A DNA stretch of 64,000 nt, taken from contig CP034996.1 of NCBI GenBank assembly GCA_004026145.2, forward strand, positions 14,623,641-14,687,640, in the 5' to 3' direction. Under the pieces are notes generated by a model, which was not told the origin of the DNA, searched no databases, and was given only the letters and a program-made list of their open reading frames with translations. The number at the start of each line of letters is the position of its first letter. Position 1 is the first letter of the stretch. A program made the position numbers and the translations under genes. This DNA comes from Takifugu bimaculatus. Taxonomy: Eukaryota > Chordata > Actinopteri > Tetraodontiformes > Tetraodontidae. Positions 11,371 through 22,685 of this stretch are shown one piece after another.

Positions 11371-11371
11371 C
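11161..11371. repeat. Graded TATC-TGTC-CGTC-CATC-TATC microsatellite
   Basis: The tetranucleotide changes stepwise from TATC through TGTC and CGTC to a long CATC array and back to TATC. The array replaces the rest of the transposase-like gene and joins it to sequence Z (CTTTTATAGCAGAGTGTGCAC). Confidence 0.95.
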
Positions 11372-11682
11372 TTTTATAGCAGAGTGTGCACATCTTGACA
11401 GACACTTTGATAATAAACTCTGTCAGCACACAATGTGCAACGTGGGATTCAGGGGAACAATGACACGAAACCTACATTTCTCATCACCACCTCGATGTGC
11501 TGCTGGATGATTTTTTTTTTCTCTCAGCCAGGTTCATTTATTCTGCATTAATAACAGATTTGAATGAGTCTTTCTGCAAACATAATAATAAAAATAATGT
11601 ATTTCATGTGTTTATGTATCTTGTTCTCTTGCACCGTTGATTACTCCGCAGCCTTTGACGTAAAAACAGTAACTTAAAAATG
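11372..11682. repeat. Repeated segment Z upstream of tRNA-Tyr relic
   Basis: Starts CTTTTATAGCAGAGTGTGCA and is also found at 20315, 39280 and 43603, always directly after a TATC array and before a tRNA-Tyr copy. No gene is seen in it. Confidence 0.8.
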
Positions 11683-11766
11683 TCCTTCGAACCGCATTTG
11701 AACCAGCGACCTAAGGATGGCTGTTACTCCGCTACAGTCCTCCGCTCTCCCAACTGCTATCGAAGG
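11683..11766 (-). pseudogene. tRNA-Tyr pseudogene (unit 1/2 boundary)
   Basis: Matches the intact tRNA-Tyr at 43979-44064 along its length, including the 13-nt intron. The D arm is broken (TAGCAGTTGGGAGAG for TAGCTCAGTTGGTAGAG) and the T stem is mismatched (AATGCGGTTCG). Length 84 against 86 nt. Confidence 0.85.
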
Positions 11767-11927
11767 TTATACTTACAGAAAAATGATGATGATCAACACG
11801 ATAAATATATATAGTTACGTTTAATGAGCGATTTTTACGCCTTTTTGGTCTCAAACTAAAGAAAACACTCACATCTACTGACCGTCTGTGGTACTGCTTT
11901 TTATATACCAATGCAGCACCGCAGCAC

Positions 11928-11941
11928 CGGTACCGGTACCG
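11928..11941. other. Palindrome CGGTACCGGTACCG (unit 2)
   Basis: Same position relative to tRNA relic and OR flank as at 3587. Confidence 0.9.
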
Positions 11942-12618
11942 CCACCAGTATCATTAACAGCACCAGCAACACAAGTTAGATAGATATTTACATTTAAATT
12001 ACATTGTTGTGGGGTTTTTTTTTTGAGAGAAGAACAAAAGAACACGCATATTTTTCAGTGTATCTTTATTGTCTTTCAACGTGACAAAGTTTTGGAAATA
12101 AAACCCCTCATACAGTAATGGACATTGATAAATTCTAATATTAAATGATAGAAACGTGCTTGGATTATTGGGATAGCTGTGGCTGTGCTGTTTTGTCAGT
12201 AAATTTCGGCCAGATGCTCTCCACATTTATCGATTTAAATGCTGATGTGACAGAATGGGCAAAATATCGAAATTAAATATTTACCAAAAATTAATAGAAC
12301 AAACATGTGATATATTTAATAATAAAACACGATTCTGATGCAGGCACAATTTTAATTATGGTAGAAGTGAGGATTTAATCTTTGCATTGCATCATTTGCA
12401 AAACGTATCTGTCAACTTCCCTCGTGTTCTACTAAAAACTGTTTTAGCTGTTAAAATTGTCACAATCTAAAGGTTTGTCTGCTGAGTAATGTCAGTCAGT
12501 AGTCACAAATATGCAAATACATTCATATTTTATACGTTTAACTAACTAACTACGTGCGACTTTTGACTTTGTTGACCCTGACGACATCTTCGGAACCGCA
12601 GATGACACATGTGCAGAA

Positions 12619-13590
12619 TTAAAATTTAATCACCTTAATTTTGTTTTTTCTAATCAGGGCCACGGCTCTGATCTTAATCTCCTTGGTTTTCAGAGAGTAA
12701 ACTATGGGGTTGACGCAGGGGGGGATGCAGGAGGCCAGAGACAGACTCAAGACGCGCTGATCGGCTTCGATCACCCGCACATAAAAGCCGACGAGGAAAA
12801 TGGTGAACAATGGGATATAAAATATAGCAACCAGGATAACATGCTCCACGCAGGTACTGAGAGCTTTCATCCTGCTGTTGACCGACTTCATCAAGAACAG
12901 GGTGACCAGGATAGCGGTGTAGGTCAACAGGATAAAAGCAAAAGGCACAACGAGAGTCAAGACGGTTCCGGACGACGCCACGGCCCAGTGCAGCGTGTAG
13001 TCGTTGCAGGCGAGTCGAAACGTCGGCGCATAGTCACAGAAGTAGCTGCGCACTGTGACGGACTTGCAAAAAGACAGCCGTGTCATTATACCTGTTGAGA
13101 ACGCGACGCGGCCCAGTGAGTAAGACCAGGTCACGGCCAAAATGCAGGACATGCTCCGCAGGGTGTTGATGGAGTTCTGCTGCAGAGGGAAGCATATTGC
13201 GATCAGCCTGTCGTAGGCCAGGATCGCCAGCGCATAAGACTCTAAAGTGATAAAGGAGTAATAGACGAACATCTGCAAGAGGCAGATGTTGAAGGGGAAA
13301 AAGTTGTCCTTCAGGAGAAACGTCCTGATCATGCTGGGGATGGTGGTGGAGTTCAGGACAATGTCGATGACAGCCAGGTTGACCACGGCCAAAAACTTGG
13401 GAGTGTGTAAACAACGATTAGAGACGATCACGTAGATCAGCAAACAGTTGAAGAACACCGTGACCACATAGACAAACGCCAGGAAGATGAAGTAGAAGCG
13501 GATGTGGGGAAACGTCTCGAATCCAACGACGTAGAAGCCTGGAGGGTGAATGATGATGGAGACGTTTGAGACGGTCCGCGGCAGAAACAT
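12619..13590 (-). CDS. Odorant receptor copy 2 (intact, 323 aa)
   Basis: A seven-transmembrane G-protein-coupled receptor expected on olfactory neuron cilia; the ligand is unknown. Visible features: NVS glycosylation site at residue 9, TM1 about 31-56, TM2 66-86, TM3 ending in AYDRLIAICFPL (125-136), second-loop cysteines 175, 185 and 195, KALSTCVEH at TM6 (242-250), and NPIVYSL in TM7 (294-300), with a basic C-tail. Length is normal for the family. I use the ATG at 13590. An in-frame GTG 14 codons upstream lies inside the inferred 5'UTR intron and is not a start. Copies 1-3 form one subtype (RTFLL in the TM2-TM3 loop, SGTVL in TM5, VIEAD in the last loop). Confidence 0.92.
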   Translation of the reverse strand: MFLPRTVSNVSIIIHPPGFYVVGFETFPHIRFYFIFLAFVYVVTVFFNCLLIYVIVSNRCLHTPKFLAVVNLAVIDIVLNSTTIPSMIRTFLLKDNFFPFNICLLQMFVYYSFITLESYALAILAYDRLIAICFPLQQNSINTLRSMSCILAVTWSYSLGRVAFSTGIMTRLSFCKSVTVRSYFCDYAPTFRLACNDYTLHWAVASSGTVLTLVVPFAFILLTYTAILVTLFLMKSVNSRMKALSTCVEHVILVAIFYIPLFTIFLVGFYVRVIEADQRVLSLSLASCIPPCVNPIVYSLKTKEIKIRAVALIRKNKIKVIKF

Positions 13591-13607
13591 AGCTCGACTC
13601 CACAAAC

Positions 13608-13767
13608 CTGCACAATCCAGAAAGCAGTTCACACCACAGCATCAGCACAACTTTGACTCATTCTCCGGGACTTGATGTGACTCACCTGCTGGCCGGTCCG
13701 ATGGCTCAGATCTGTTTAATGCAGCCTTGACTGCACAGCTGTTTTGTCTGCACTTGGTTTTATATAC
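13608..13767 (-). promoter_or_regulatory. OR2 promoter, noncoding exon 1 and 78-nt intron
   Basis: TATATAAAACC lies at about 13767-13757. Leader exon ends CCAGCAG at 13686. The intron runs 13685-13608 with GTGAGT donor and GTGCAG acceptor. The leader and intron are nearly identical to the other five copies. Confidence 0.65.
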
Positions 13768-14242
13768 GAGAGTCACTCACCTCTGGAGACAAAGATTTCA
13801 GCTCAAAACACTCTTTCAATAAACTTGCACCTGGCTCTCATTAAGCTTCTTCTCTGCTCAACCATCTAATTAATCCTCTGATGGCACATTAATTTATCCT
13901 TGTTTCAAAACCAGAAATTACAAACAGCACTCAGGCGCCTTCAACAATTACATCATTATCAAACAACCGTCACCAGTTTACATTTCCTCAAATAAGCATC
14001 CTACACCAGGGAAATTATATGTGAACAAAACAATAAACAGGTGCTCTATGTGAGGGGAAAATACACATTTATCATGAACTTAAATTATTTCTGATTTATT
14101 TTCACAAAAAATCAATTTTTGATGATTGATATTATTTTATATATCAAATTCATTCCATTTCAATGCCATTATAGATTGATTTTAATGTAGACAAATAATC
14201 ACAGCCTGTTGATGATGCACTGTTATTTAAAATAAAAGAAAC

Positions 14243-14323
14243 ATATATATATATATGTGTACTGATCCTGTGTAATAATCGTTGTTTTTATTTTTATATA
14301 TATATACACGCACGCACACACAC

Positions 14324-14356
<33 letters not shown>

Positions 14357-14482
14357 CACGCACTGTTATTTAAAATAAAGTGCGTATATATATATATATA
14401 TATATATATACGCATTGTTATTTTAAAAAAGTTCATATGTATATACTGTATATACACACACTGTTATTTAAAATAAAAGAAA
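14243..14482. repeat. TA/CA microsatellite cluster (unit 2)
   Basis: Same arrangement as 5932-6215 but with shorter TA runs, and again with repeated TGTTATTTAAAATAAA blocks. Confidence 0.9.
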
Positions 14483-14800
14483 CACATATATACATCCCAT
14501 CTCTCCCACATCCTCTGCATGTACCCTCTCTCGCTGGGGTTACTCCCGTAGTAACGGTCCATCAGTACCATGTTCTCTGCCCTGCTCCATGAATGCCTTG
14601 TTCCAGTAGCCAATTTGACATCAGGCACCCCTGGTGACCCGGGCGACGTCCGAGCCGGTATGACTCTATCAGTTAATGTTCCGCTCATACCGAGGTGTAG
14701 GCATATATGCGTAAGGAGCCTTGCCTAAGGGCTCGCCTGGATTCAAACCGACAACCTTCCACACCAACGTCAATGGCGTAAACCACTGGCCTATCCAGTC
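14483..14800 (-). mobile_element. R4/Dong-type LINE, 5' part, inverted (unit 2)
   Basis: Essentially identical to 6216-6533, with the same inversion junction at about 14797-14802. The insertion therefore pre-dates the duplication of the units. Confidence 0.6.
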
Positions 14801-16084
14801 CCCCGATAAGATCCACGCCTACTGGCTTAAGAAGCTGACTGCACTCCATGAACGCCTGGCAGCACAAATGAACCAGCTGCTGACATCAGGGGACCACCCA
14901 GAGTGGCTAACCCAAGGCCGGACAGTCCTCATAATGAAGGACCCCCAGAAGGGCACAATACCGTCCAACTACCGGCCCATAACCTGCCTCAGCACCACAT
15001 GGAAGCTCCTATCAGGCATCATAGCGGCTAAGATCAGCAGGCACATGGATCAATACATGAGCAGAGCACAGAAAGGCATAGGGAACAACACCAGAGGTGC
15101 CAAGCACCAGCTACTGGTCGACAGGGCAATCGCCCAGGACTGTAGGATGCGGCACACCAACTTGTGCACTGCCTGGATTGATTACAAGAAAGCCTATGAC
15201 TCAATGCCGCACACATGGATACTAGAGTGCCTAAAGCTGTATAACATCAGCGGGACACTAAGAGAGTTCATCCAGAACTCCATGAAGCTGTGGAACACGA
15301 CTCTGGAGGCCAACTCAAAGCCAATTGCGCAGGTGAGCATCAGATGTGGCATATATCAAGGAGATGCTCTGTCCCCCCTGCTGTTCTGCATAGGCCTAAA
15401 CCCCCTCAGCCAGATCATCACCAAGAGTGGCTATAGGTACCAGCTCCGAAGTGGAACAACCGTCAGCCACCTCCTCTACATGGATGACATCAAGCTGTAT
15501 GCCAAGAACAAGCGTGACATTGACTCTCTGATTCACCTCACTAGGATCTACAGCAAGGACATCGGGATGTCATTCGGGCTAGACAAATGTGGGCGGATGA
15601 TATCTAGAAGGGGAAAGGTGATCGCAACTGACGGGGTTGAACTACCTGAAGGGGACATCACAGATGTGCAGGACAATTACAAATACCTGGGGATCCCACA
15701 GGCAAATGGTAACCATGACGAGGCAGCTAGGAGGTCAGCCACAGCCAAATACCTGCAGAGGTTAAGACAGGTCCTGAAAAGTCAGCTGAATGGTAAGCAC
15801 AAGATCCAGGTCTTAAACACCTACGCCCTGCCAGTAATCAGATACCCTGCTGGCATAATACCCTGGCCACTGGAAGAGATACAAGCCACTGACATCAAGA
15901 CAAGGAAGCTCCTCACCATGCACGGAGGGTTTCACCCTAAGTCCAGTGTCCGGAGGCTGTACACAAAGCGAAAGGAAGGGGGCCGAGGACTAGTAAGTGT
16001 CCGAACTACTGTCCAGGAGGAAACAACAAGCCTCCAAGAATACATCAAGAAGATGGCCCCCTCTGACTCACTGCTGAGTGAATG
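14801..16084 (+). pseudogene. R4/Dong-type LINE reverse transcriptase, truncated (unit 2)
   Basis: Same RT as in unit 1, open throughout, with AWIDYKKAYDSMPH and LLYMDD. The endonuclease end is lost to the TATACA array at 16085. It differs from unit 1 by a few substitutions (IIAAKIS for IIVAKIS). Confidence 0.8.
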
Positions 16085-16175
<91 letters not shown>

Positions 16176-16194
16176 ATATATATATATATATATA
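16085..16194. repeat. (TATACA)n-(TATC)n-(TA)n microsatellite (unit 2)
   Basis: Same composite array as 7818-7949, with fewer repeats. Confidence 0.95.
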
Positions 16195-16195
16195 C

Positions 16196-17020
16196 TACTC
16201 AAAAAAATTAGTGGAACACTTTTTAATCAGAGTATAGCAACCTATCAATCAAACTTCTGGGATATTGATCTGGTCAGTTAAGTAGCAGAGGGGGCTGTTC
16301 ATCAGTTTTGGCTGCTTTGTTGTTAATGAAATCAAAAACAGGAGCATCAGAGGAGCAACAAGGAGATGGCCCCCAAAACAGGAAGGGCTTTCCAGGTTGA
16401 GGCCACTGATACTTTTTTCCCTCCTCATCTCTTTTGGCTGATTTTTTACCGACTGACATTCTACTGCTGTAGTTATTATTGGCTTGGATCAACATCTCTG
16501 TTGATAGCATGGTGCGGTACCTGGACGCTACAGAGGTTGCACAAGCAGTCCAACTCCTCCAGGATGGCACATCAATACGTGCTGTTGCAAGGTTTGCTGT
16601 GTCTTCCAGCACAATCTCAAGAGCATGGAGGAGATTCCAAGGGACAGATAGTTACTCCAGGAGAGCTGGACAGGGCCGTAGGAGGTCCAAAAACCCTCAG
16701 CAGGATCAGTATCTGCTCCTTTGTGCAAGGAGGAACAGGATGAGCACTGCCAGAGCCCTACAAAATGACCTCCAGCAGTCTACTAGTGTGAATGTTTCTG
16801 ACCAAACAATCAGAAACAGGCTCCATGAGGGTGGCCTGAAGGCCCGACGTCCTGTAGTGGGCCCTGTGCTCACTGCCCGGCACCGTAGAGCGCGATTAGC
16901 ATTTGCCATAGACCACCAGAATTGGCAACTACGCCACTGGCGCCCTGTGCTCTTCACCGATGAGAGCAGGTTCAACCTGAGCACATGCGATAAACGTGAA
17001 AGGGTCTGGAGATGCCGTGG
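16196..17020 (+). mobile_element. Tc1-like transposon, 3'-truncated (unit 2)
   Basis: Same element and same right junction as in unit 1. The likely ATG of the transposase remnant is 16509. The first catalytic Asp (FTDESRFNLS) is kept; the rest of the catalytic domain is missing. Confidence 0.85.
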
Positions 17021-17272
17021 AACATTGATAAATTCTAATATTAAATGATAAAAACGTGCTTGGATCATTGGGATAGCTGTGGCTGTGCTGTTTTGTCAGT
17101 AAATTTCGGCAGATGCTCTCCACATTTATCGATTTAAATGCTGATAAGGATAAAAGACTTTATTGATCCCACATCGGGGAAATTGCACGTTACAGTGGTA
17201 GCCCGTGGTGTACAATACAGAAAAGTACTAAAATAAAAAATAAAAATAAAAGACTATTATGTTATGTACATG
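17021..17272. repeat. OR flank fragment plus LINE/SINE tail (unit 2)
   Basis: 17021-17143 repeats the OR 3' flank. 17144-17272 is the same short retroelement tail as 8893-9021, in the same orientation. Confidence 0.7.
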
Positions 17273-17811
17273 ATGTGACAGAATGGGCAAAATATCGAAA
17301 TTACATTTTTACCAATACATAACACAACAAACGTGATATATTTATCAGTAAAACACCATTGTGATGCAGGCAAAATTTTAATTATGGTAGAAGTGAGTAT
17401 AAGATGGGGAAGAAGAGAAGGAAAGACAGAAGTTTGAATCCCATCCAGACCCAAAAATGATAGAATTATTTTAGTAGGAATGGTTTGTAAAACTTTTAAT
17501 TTATAACAAAGAGAATGTGTATGTACAATTGTGAACAAGATGACATTCACATTTAAGCATTTATACAGCTGAAATTCTCAAAGAAACAAAACAAAACCCC
17601 AATGAAACATTGATACAACTACAAAATAAGCTGTAAAACTTGCAGTGGAACTCAAAGGGCAGAAAAGCCCACAGAGAAAAGTATATTAAAAGTTGTATCA
17701 ATGGAGAATAAAAACTGATATTTAGGTTCTGTGGCATCACAATTTCCTTGTCACTACTTAAATTCTTGCTGACAGATAGATCGACTGAGACTTTATTTAT
17801 TTATCACTTAC

Positions 17812-20085
17812 AACCTGTTGTGAAGAGGATGTGGAAGAAGGCTGAAGCAAAACTGTAGATGACTGAAGAGGAAGCACAGCTGAAGGTGGAGGAGGCACAG
17901 CTGGAGGTGGAGGAGGCACGGCAGAAGGTGGAGGAGGCACTGCTGAAGGTGGAGGAGGCACAGCTGGAGGTGGAGGAGGCCATGCTGAAGGTGGAGGAGG
18001 CCATGCTGAAGGTGGAGGAGGCACTGCTGGAGGTGGAGGAGGCACGACTGGAGGTGGAGGAGGCACGGCTGGAGGTGGAGGAGGCACGACTGGAGGTGGA
18101 GGAGGCCATGCTGAAGGTGGAGGAGGCACGGCTGAAGGTGGAGGAGGCACTGCTGGAGGTGGAGGAGGCACTGCTGGAGGTGGAGGAGGCACAACTGGAG
18201 GTGGAGGAGGCACTGCTGGAGGTGGAGGAGGCCATGCTGAAGGTGGAGGAGGCACTGCTGGAGGTGGTGGAGGCACTGCTGGAGGTGGTGGAGGCACGGC
18301 TGAAGGTGGAGGAGGCACTGCTGGAGGTGTTGGAGGCACTGCTGAAGGTGGAGGAGGCACGGCTGAAGGTAGAGGAGGCACTGCTGGAGGTGGAGGAGGC
18401 CATGCTGAAGGTGGAGGAGGCACTGCTGGAGGTGGAGGAGGCCATGCTGAAGGTGGAGGAGGCACTGCTGGAGGTGGAGGAGGCACGGCTGGAGGTGGAG
18501 GAGGCACGACTGGAGGTGGAGGAGGCACAGCTGGAGGAGGAGGAGGCACGGCTGAAGGTGGAGGAGGCACTGCTGGAGGTGGAGGAGGCACGACTGGAGG
18601 TGGAGGAGGCACTGCTGGAGGTGGAGGAGGCACGACTGGAGGTGGAGGAGGCACTGCTGGAGGTGGAGGAGGCACGACTGGAGGTGGAGGAGGCACGGCT
18701 GAAGGTGGAGGAGGCACGGCTGAAGGTGGAGGAGGCACTGCTGGAGGTGGTGGAGGCACTGCTGGAGGTGGTGGAGGCACGGCTGAAGGTGGAGGAGGCA
18801 CTGCTGGAGGTGTTGGAGGCACTGCTGAAGGTGGAGGAGGCACGGCTGAAGGTAGAGGAGGCAGTGCTGGAGGTGTTGGAGGCACTGCTGAAGGTGGAGG
18901 AGGCACGGCTGAAGGTAGAGGAGGCACTGCTGGAGGTGTTGGAGGCACTGCTGAAGGTGGTGGAGGCACTGCTGGAGGTGGTGGAGGCACTGCTGGAGGT
19001 GAAGGAGGCACAACTGGAGGAGGGTAGATTTCTTTGATGGGATTAGAAACCATCAGATCCGCAATTGTTGCTTCACTTCCCAAAAATCCTCAAATCCCTC
19101 ATCTGGATCTTTTGGCTCCTCAACATCTAAGTCCTCCATCAACTGGGATGTCTCCTCAGAATTGGGGTGCATGTCTTGTAGAGGTTCATTATTCTGCCTC
19201 AGCAAGTACTGCACCCCAATGAGTTCTCCTGAGAAATATTAAATTGCGAAATTTTGACTAACAGAACCATCCCAAACTCAAATAAAAACAATGCACACAG
19301 GCACTTTTGACACTACCTGCGTATTTTGCAGGTGGTGAAAACCCTGGAACAAGTTTCCTGCCAAACACCTTCTCGTAGTTGCTGTTCACACAATGAACCA
19401 ACTCCCCTGCGTACGTGCGCAAAGTTGAAGGTTCAGATGTGACAGCAGCAGCGGCCCGGTCTTGATTCCAGCGACTGAGTCCTTCCAAAAGGTAGATTTG
19501 GTAGTTCAGCAGGTTCACACTGTTCCCTTGAGAAACAAGTAAAGGAAGTAAAGTGTAAGAGATTCCTGATAAATGAGAAAAAGTGAAGAGTTACACACAG
19601 AGAACACTATTTATAAGGTAATAGTCAGAACCCCAAATCACTGTGGCTCATAGGCCAACAAATTTAAAAGCAAAACACCATTAAATCCCCTGGCCTGAAT
19701 TCTCATTATAAAGAGTGATCATGAACATTTAGCACAAACCTGGAATGAATCGATTCAAATGGCAGTGAAACGATTCCAGAGACGTGGAACCCCTGGCACA
19801 ACGGAATGTTTTTAATACCACTCCTCCCTTTCTAGTGCTCCCAAACTCTGTGTATAAAGCCAAACCAGGAGGGTCCTGGATGCACCTCACATGCCGCCTT
19901 TGGATGCGCCAGATGTGCTGCATCCTAACAGTGTCGAGAAGAGGAACACCCAGTGCATCATTCTCCTTGCCAGTCATGAGCTCCGTAAGAAGCTGATCAA
20001 GGAGTTGGATGGATGTCTCCTCTCCACGGGTCCGTCTCCTGCAGTGCAGTGCAAGCTCGTCTTGTGTGATGTGTTTTCTTTCTAT
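17812..20085 (-). pseudogene. Transposase-like gene fragment, unit 2
   Basis: Same three exons as unit 1: DDE-region fragment (about 20080-19740), NSVNLLNYQ exon (19526-19317), and GELIG exon plus minisatellite (19228-17812). The DDE fragment is a little longer than in unit 1 and includes LLDTVRMQHIWRIQRRHVRC. It carries the same one-base deletion before the minisatellite, so it is not translatable as the ancestral protein. Confidence 0.7.
17866..19024. repeat. 21-bp G-rich minisatellite, about 55 repeats (unit 2)
   Basis: The longest array in the window. Both strands are open for almost 400 codons. The minus strand reads as AVPPPPP repeats and the plus strand as EVEEARL/KVEEAML heptads. These open frames follow from a stop-free 21-bp unit and are not evidence of a gene. 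Confidence 0.95.
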
Positions 20086-20235
20086 CTATCTGTCCGTCCG
20101 TCCGTCCGTCCGTCCGTCCGTCCGTCCGTCCGTCCGTCCGTCCATCCATCCATCCATCCATCCATCCATCCATCCATCCATCCATCCATCCATCCATCCA
20201 TCCATCCATCCATCCATCCATCCATCCATCCATCC

Positions 20236-20314
<79 letters not shown>
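20081..20314. repeat. Graded CGTC-CATC-TATC microsatellite (unit 2)
   Basis: As at 11161-11371, but with a longer CGTC block. It joins the DDE fragment to segment Z. Confidence 0.95.
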
Positions 20315-20315
<1 letters not shown>

Positions 20316-20627
20316 CTTTTATAGCAGAGTGTGCACATCTTGACAGACACTTTGATAATAAACTCTGTCAGCACACAATGTGCAACGTGGGATTCAGGGG
20401 AACAATGACACGAAACCTACATTTCTCATCACCACCTCGATGTGCTGCTGGATGATTTTTTTTTTCTCTCAGCCAGGTTCATTTATTCTGCATTAATAAC
20501 AGATTTCAATGAGTCTTTCTGCAAACATAATAATAAAAATAATGTATTTCATGTGTTTATGTATCTTGTTCTCTTGCACCGTTGATTACTCCGCAGCCTT
20601 TGACTTAAAAACAGTAACTTAAAAATG

Positions 20628-20711
20628 TCCTTCGAGCCGCATTTGAACCAGCGACCTAGGGATGCCTGTTACTCCGCTACAGTCCTCCGCTCTCCCAACT
20701 GCTATCGAAGG
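20628..20711 (-). pseudogene. tRNA-Tyr pseudogene (unit 2/3 boundary)
   Basis: 84 nt with the same D-arm loss as 11683-11766 and the same T-stem change (GCGG for CCGG), so the two probably share one decayed ancestor. Confidence 0.85.
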
Positions 20712-20872
20712 TTATAGTTACAGAAAAATGATGATGATCAACACGATAAATATATATAGTTACGTTTAATGAGCGATTTTTACGCCTTTTTGGTCTCAAA
20801 CTAAAGAAAACACTGACATCTACTGACCATCTGTGGTACTGCTGTTTATATACCAACGCAGCACCGCAGCAC

Positions 20873-20886
20873 CGGTACCGGTACCG
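20873..20886. other. Palindrome CGGTACCGGTACCG (unit 3)
   Basis: Same context as at 3587. Confidence 0.9.
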
Positions 20887-21536
20887 CCACCAGTATCATT
20901 AACAGCACCAGCAACACAAGTTAGATAGATATTTACATTTAAATTACATTGTTGTGGGGTTTTTTTTTGAGAGAAGAACAAAAGAACACGCATATTTTTC
21001 AGTGTATCTTTATTGTCTTTCAACGTGACAAAGTTTGGGAAATAAAACCCCTCATACAGTAATGAACATTGATAAATTCTAATATTAAATGATAGAAACG
21101 TGCTTGGATTATCGTGATAGCTGTGGCTGTGCTGTTTTCTCAGTAAATTTCGGCAAGATGCTCTCCACATTTATCGATTTAAATGCTGATGTGACAGAAT
21201 GGGCAAAATATCGAAATTACATATTTACCAAAAATTAATAGAACAAACATGTGATATATTTAATAATAAAACACAATTCTGATGCAGGCACAATTTTAAT
21301 TATGGTAGAAGTGAGGATTTAATCTTTGCAGTCAACTTCCCTCGTGTTCTACTAAAAACTGTTTTAGCTGTTAAAATTGTCACAATCTAAAGGTTTGTCT
21401 GCTGAGTAATGTCAGTCAGTAGTCACAAATATGCAAATACATTCATATTTTATACGTTTAACTAACTAACTACGTGCGACTTTTGACTTTGTTGACCCTG
21501 ACGACATCCTCGGAACCGCAGATGACACGTGCAGAA

Positions 21537-22508
21537 TTAAAATTTAATCACCTTAATTTTGTTTTTTCTAATCAGGGCCACGGCTCTGATCTTAATCTCC
21601 TTGGTTTTCAGAGAGTAAACTATGGGGTTGACGCAGGGGGGGATGCAGGAGGCCAGAGACAGACTCAAGACGCGCTGATCGGCTTCGATCACCCGCACAT
21701 AAAAGCCGACGAGGAAAATGGTGAACAATGGGATATAAAATATAGCAACCAGGATAACATGCTCCACGCAGGTACTGAGAGCTTTCATCCTGCTGTTGAC
21801 CGACTTCATCAAGAACAGGGTGAACAGGATAGCGGCGTAGGTCAGCAGGATAAAAGTAAAAGGCACAACGAGATTCAAGACGGTTCCGGACGACGCCACG
21901 GCCCAGTGCAGCGTGTAGTCGTTGCAGGCGAGTCGAAACGTCGGCGCATAGTCACAGAAGTAGCTGCGCACTGTGACAGACTTGCAAAAAGATAGCCGTG
22001 TCATTATACCTGTTGAGAACGCTACGAGGCCCAGTGAGTAAGACCAGGTCACGGCCACAATGCAGGACATGCTCCGCAGGGTGTTGATGGAGTTCTGCTG
22101 CAGAGGGAAGCATATTGCGATCAGCCTGTCGTAGGCCAGGATCGCCAGCGCATAAGACTCTAAAGTGATAAAGGAGTAATAGAAGAACATCTGCAAGAGG
22201 CAAATGTTGAAGGGGAAAAAGTTGTCCTTCAGGAGAAACGTCCTGATCATGCTGGGGATGGTGGTGGAGTTCATGACAATGTCGATGACAGCCAGGTTGA
22301 CCACGGCCAAAAACTTGGGAGTGTGTAAACAACGATTAGAGACGATCACGTAGATCAGCAAACAGTTGAAGAACACCGTGACCACATAGACAAACGCTAG
22401 GAAGATGAAGTAGAAGCGGATGTGGGGAAACGTCTCGAATCCAACGACGTAGAAGCCTGGAGGGTGAATGATGATGGAGACGTTTGAGACGGTCCGCAGC
22501 AGAAACAT
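21537..22508 (-). CDS. Odorant receptor copy 3 (intact, 323 aa)
   Basis: A seven-transmembrane odorant receptor nearly identical to copy 2, with AYDRLIAICFPL, KALSTCVEH and NPIVYSL. Distinctive residues include FFYYSF at TM3 and SGTVLNLVVPF in TM5. The frame stays open 62 codons further upstream. That extension reads through the inferred 5'UTR intron and leader exon and is an accident of missing stops. I start at the ATG at 22508, which aligns with all other copies. Confidence 0.92.
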   Translation of the reverse strand: MFLLRTVSNVSIIIHPPGFYVVGFETFPHIRFYFIFLAFVYVVTVFFNCLLIYVIVSNRCLHTPKFLAVVNLAVIDIVMNSTTIPSMIRTFLLKDNFFPFNICLLQMFFYYSFITLESYALAILAYDRLIAICFPLQQNSINTLRSMSCIVAVTWSYSLGLVAFSTGIMTRLSFCKSVTVRSYFCDYAPTFRLACNDYTLHWAVASSGTVLNLVVPFTFILLTYAAILFTLFLMKSVNSRMKALSTCVEHVILVAIFYIPLFTIFLVGFYVRVIEADQRVLSLSLASCIPPCVNPIVYSLKTKEIKIRAVALIRKNKIKVIKF

Positions 22509-22525
22509 AGCTGGACTCCACAAAC

Positions 22526-22685
22526 CTGCACAATCCAGAAAGCAGTTCACACCACAGCATGAGCACAACTTTAACTCATTCTCTGGGACTTGATGTGACT
22601 CACCTGCTGGCCGGTCCGATGGCTCAGATCTGTTTAATGCAGCCTTGACTGCACAGCTGTTTTGTCTGCACTTGGTTTTATATAT
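22526..22685 (-). promoter_or_regulatory. OR3 promoter, noncoding exon 1 and 78-nt intron
   Basis: TATATAAAACC is at about 22685-22675. The intron is 22603-22526 with GTGAGT donor and GTGCAG acceptor. Confidence 0.65.

Noticed and set aside
11161..11371. Possible CRISPR-like or satellite array
   Set aside because: Four-base units with no spacers; a plain microsatellite.
11053..11398. Open frames of SIHPSIHP and SIYLSIYL repeats
   Set aside because: Translations of the tetranucleotide arrays.
13034..13414. 126-codon minus-strand frame inside each OR
   Set aside because: It is an alternative-frame shadow of the receptor, repeated only because the receptors are repeated.
12619..13632. 337-residue version of odorant receptor copy 2 (and the same in copies 1, 5 and 6)
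   Set aside because: It needs a GTG start inside the inferred intron. The ATG 14 codons later is the natural start.
17859..19037. 392-codon plus-strand frame of perfect heptads (coiled-coil protein)
   Set aside because: It is the antisense of a stop-free 21-bp minisatellite. There is no start context, splice site or non-repeat domain to support a gene.
17797..19083. 428-codon proline-rich frame as a complete gene
   Set aside because: It is one exon of the transposase-like gene expanded by the minisatellite. The frame is broken just upstream and the C-terminus is missing.
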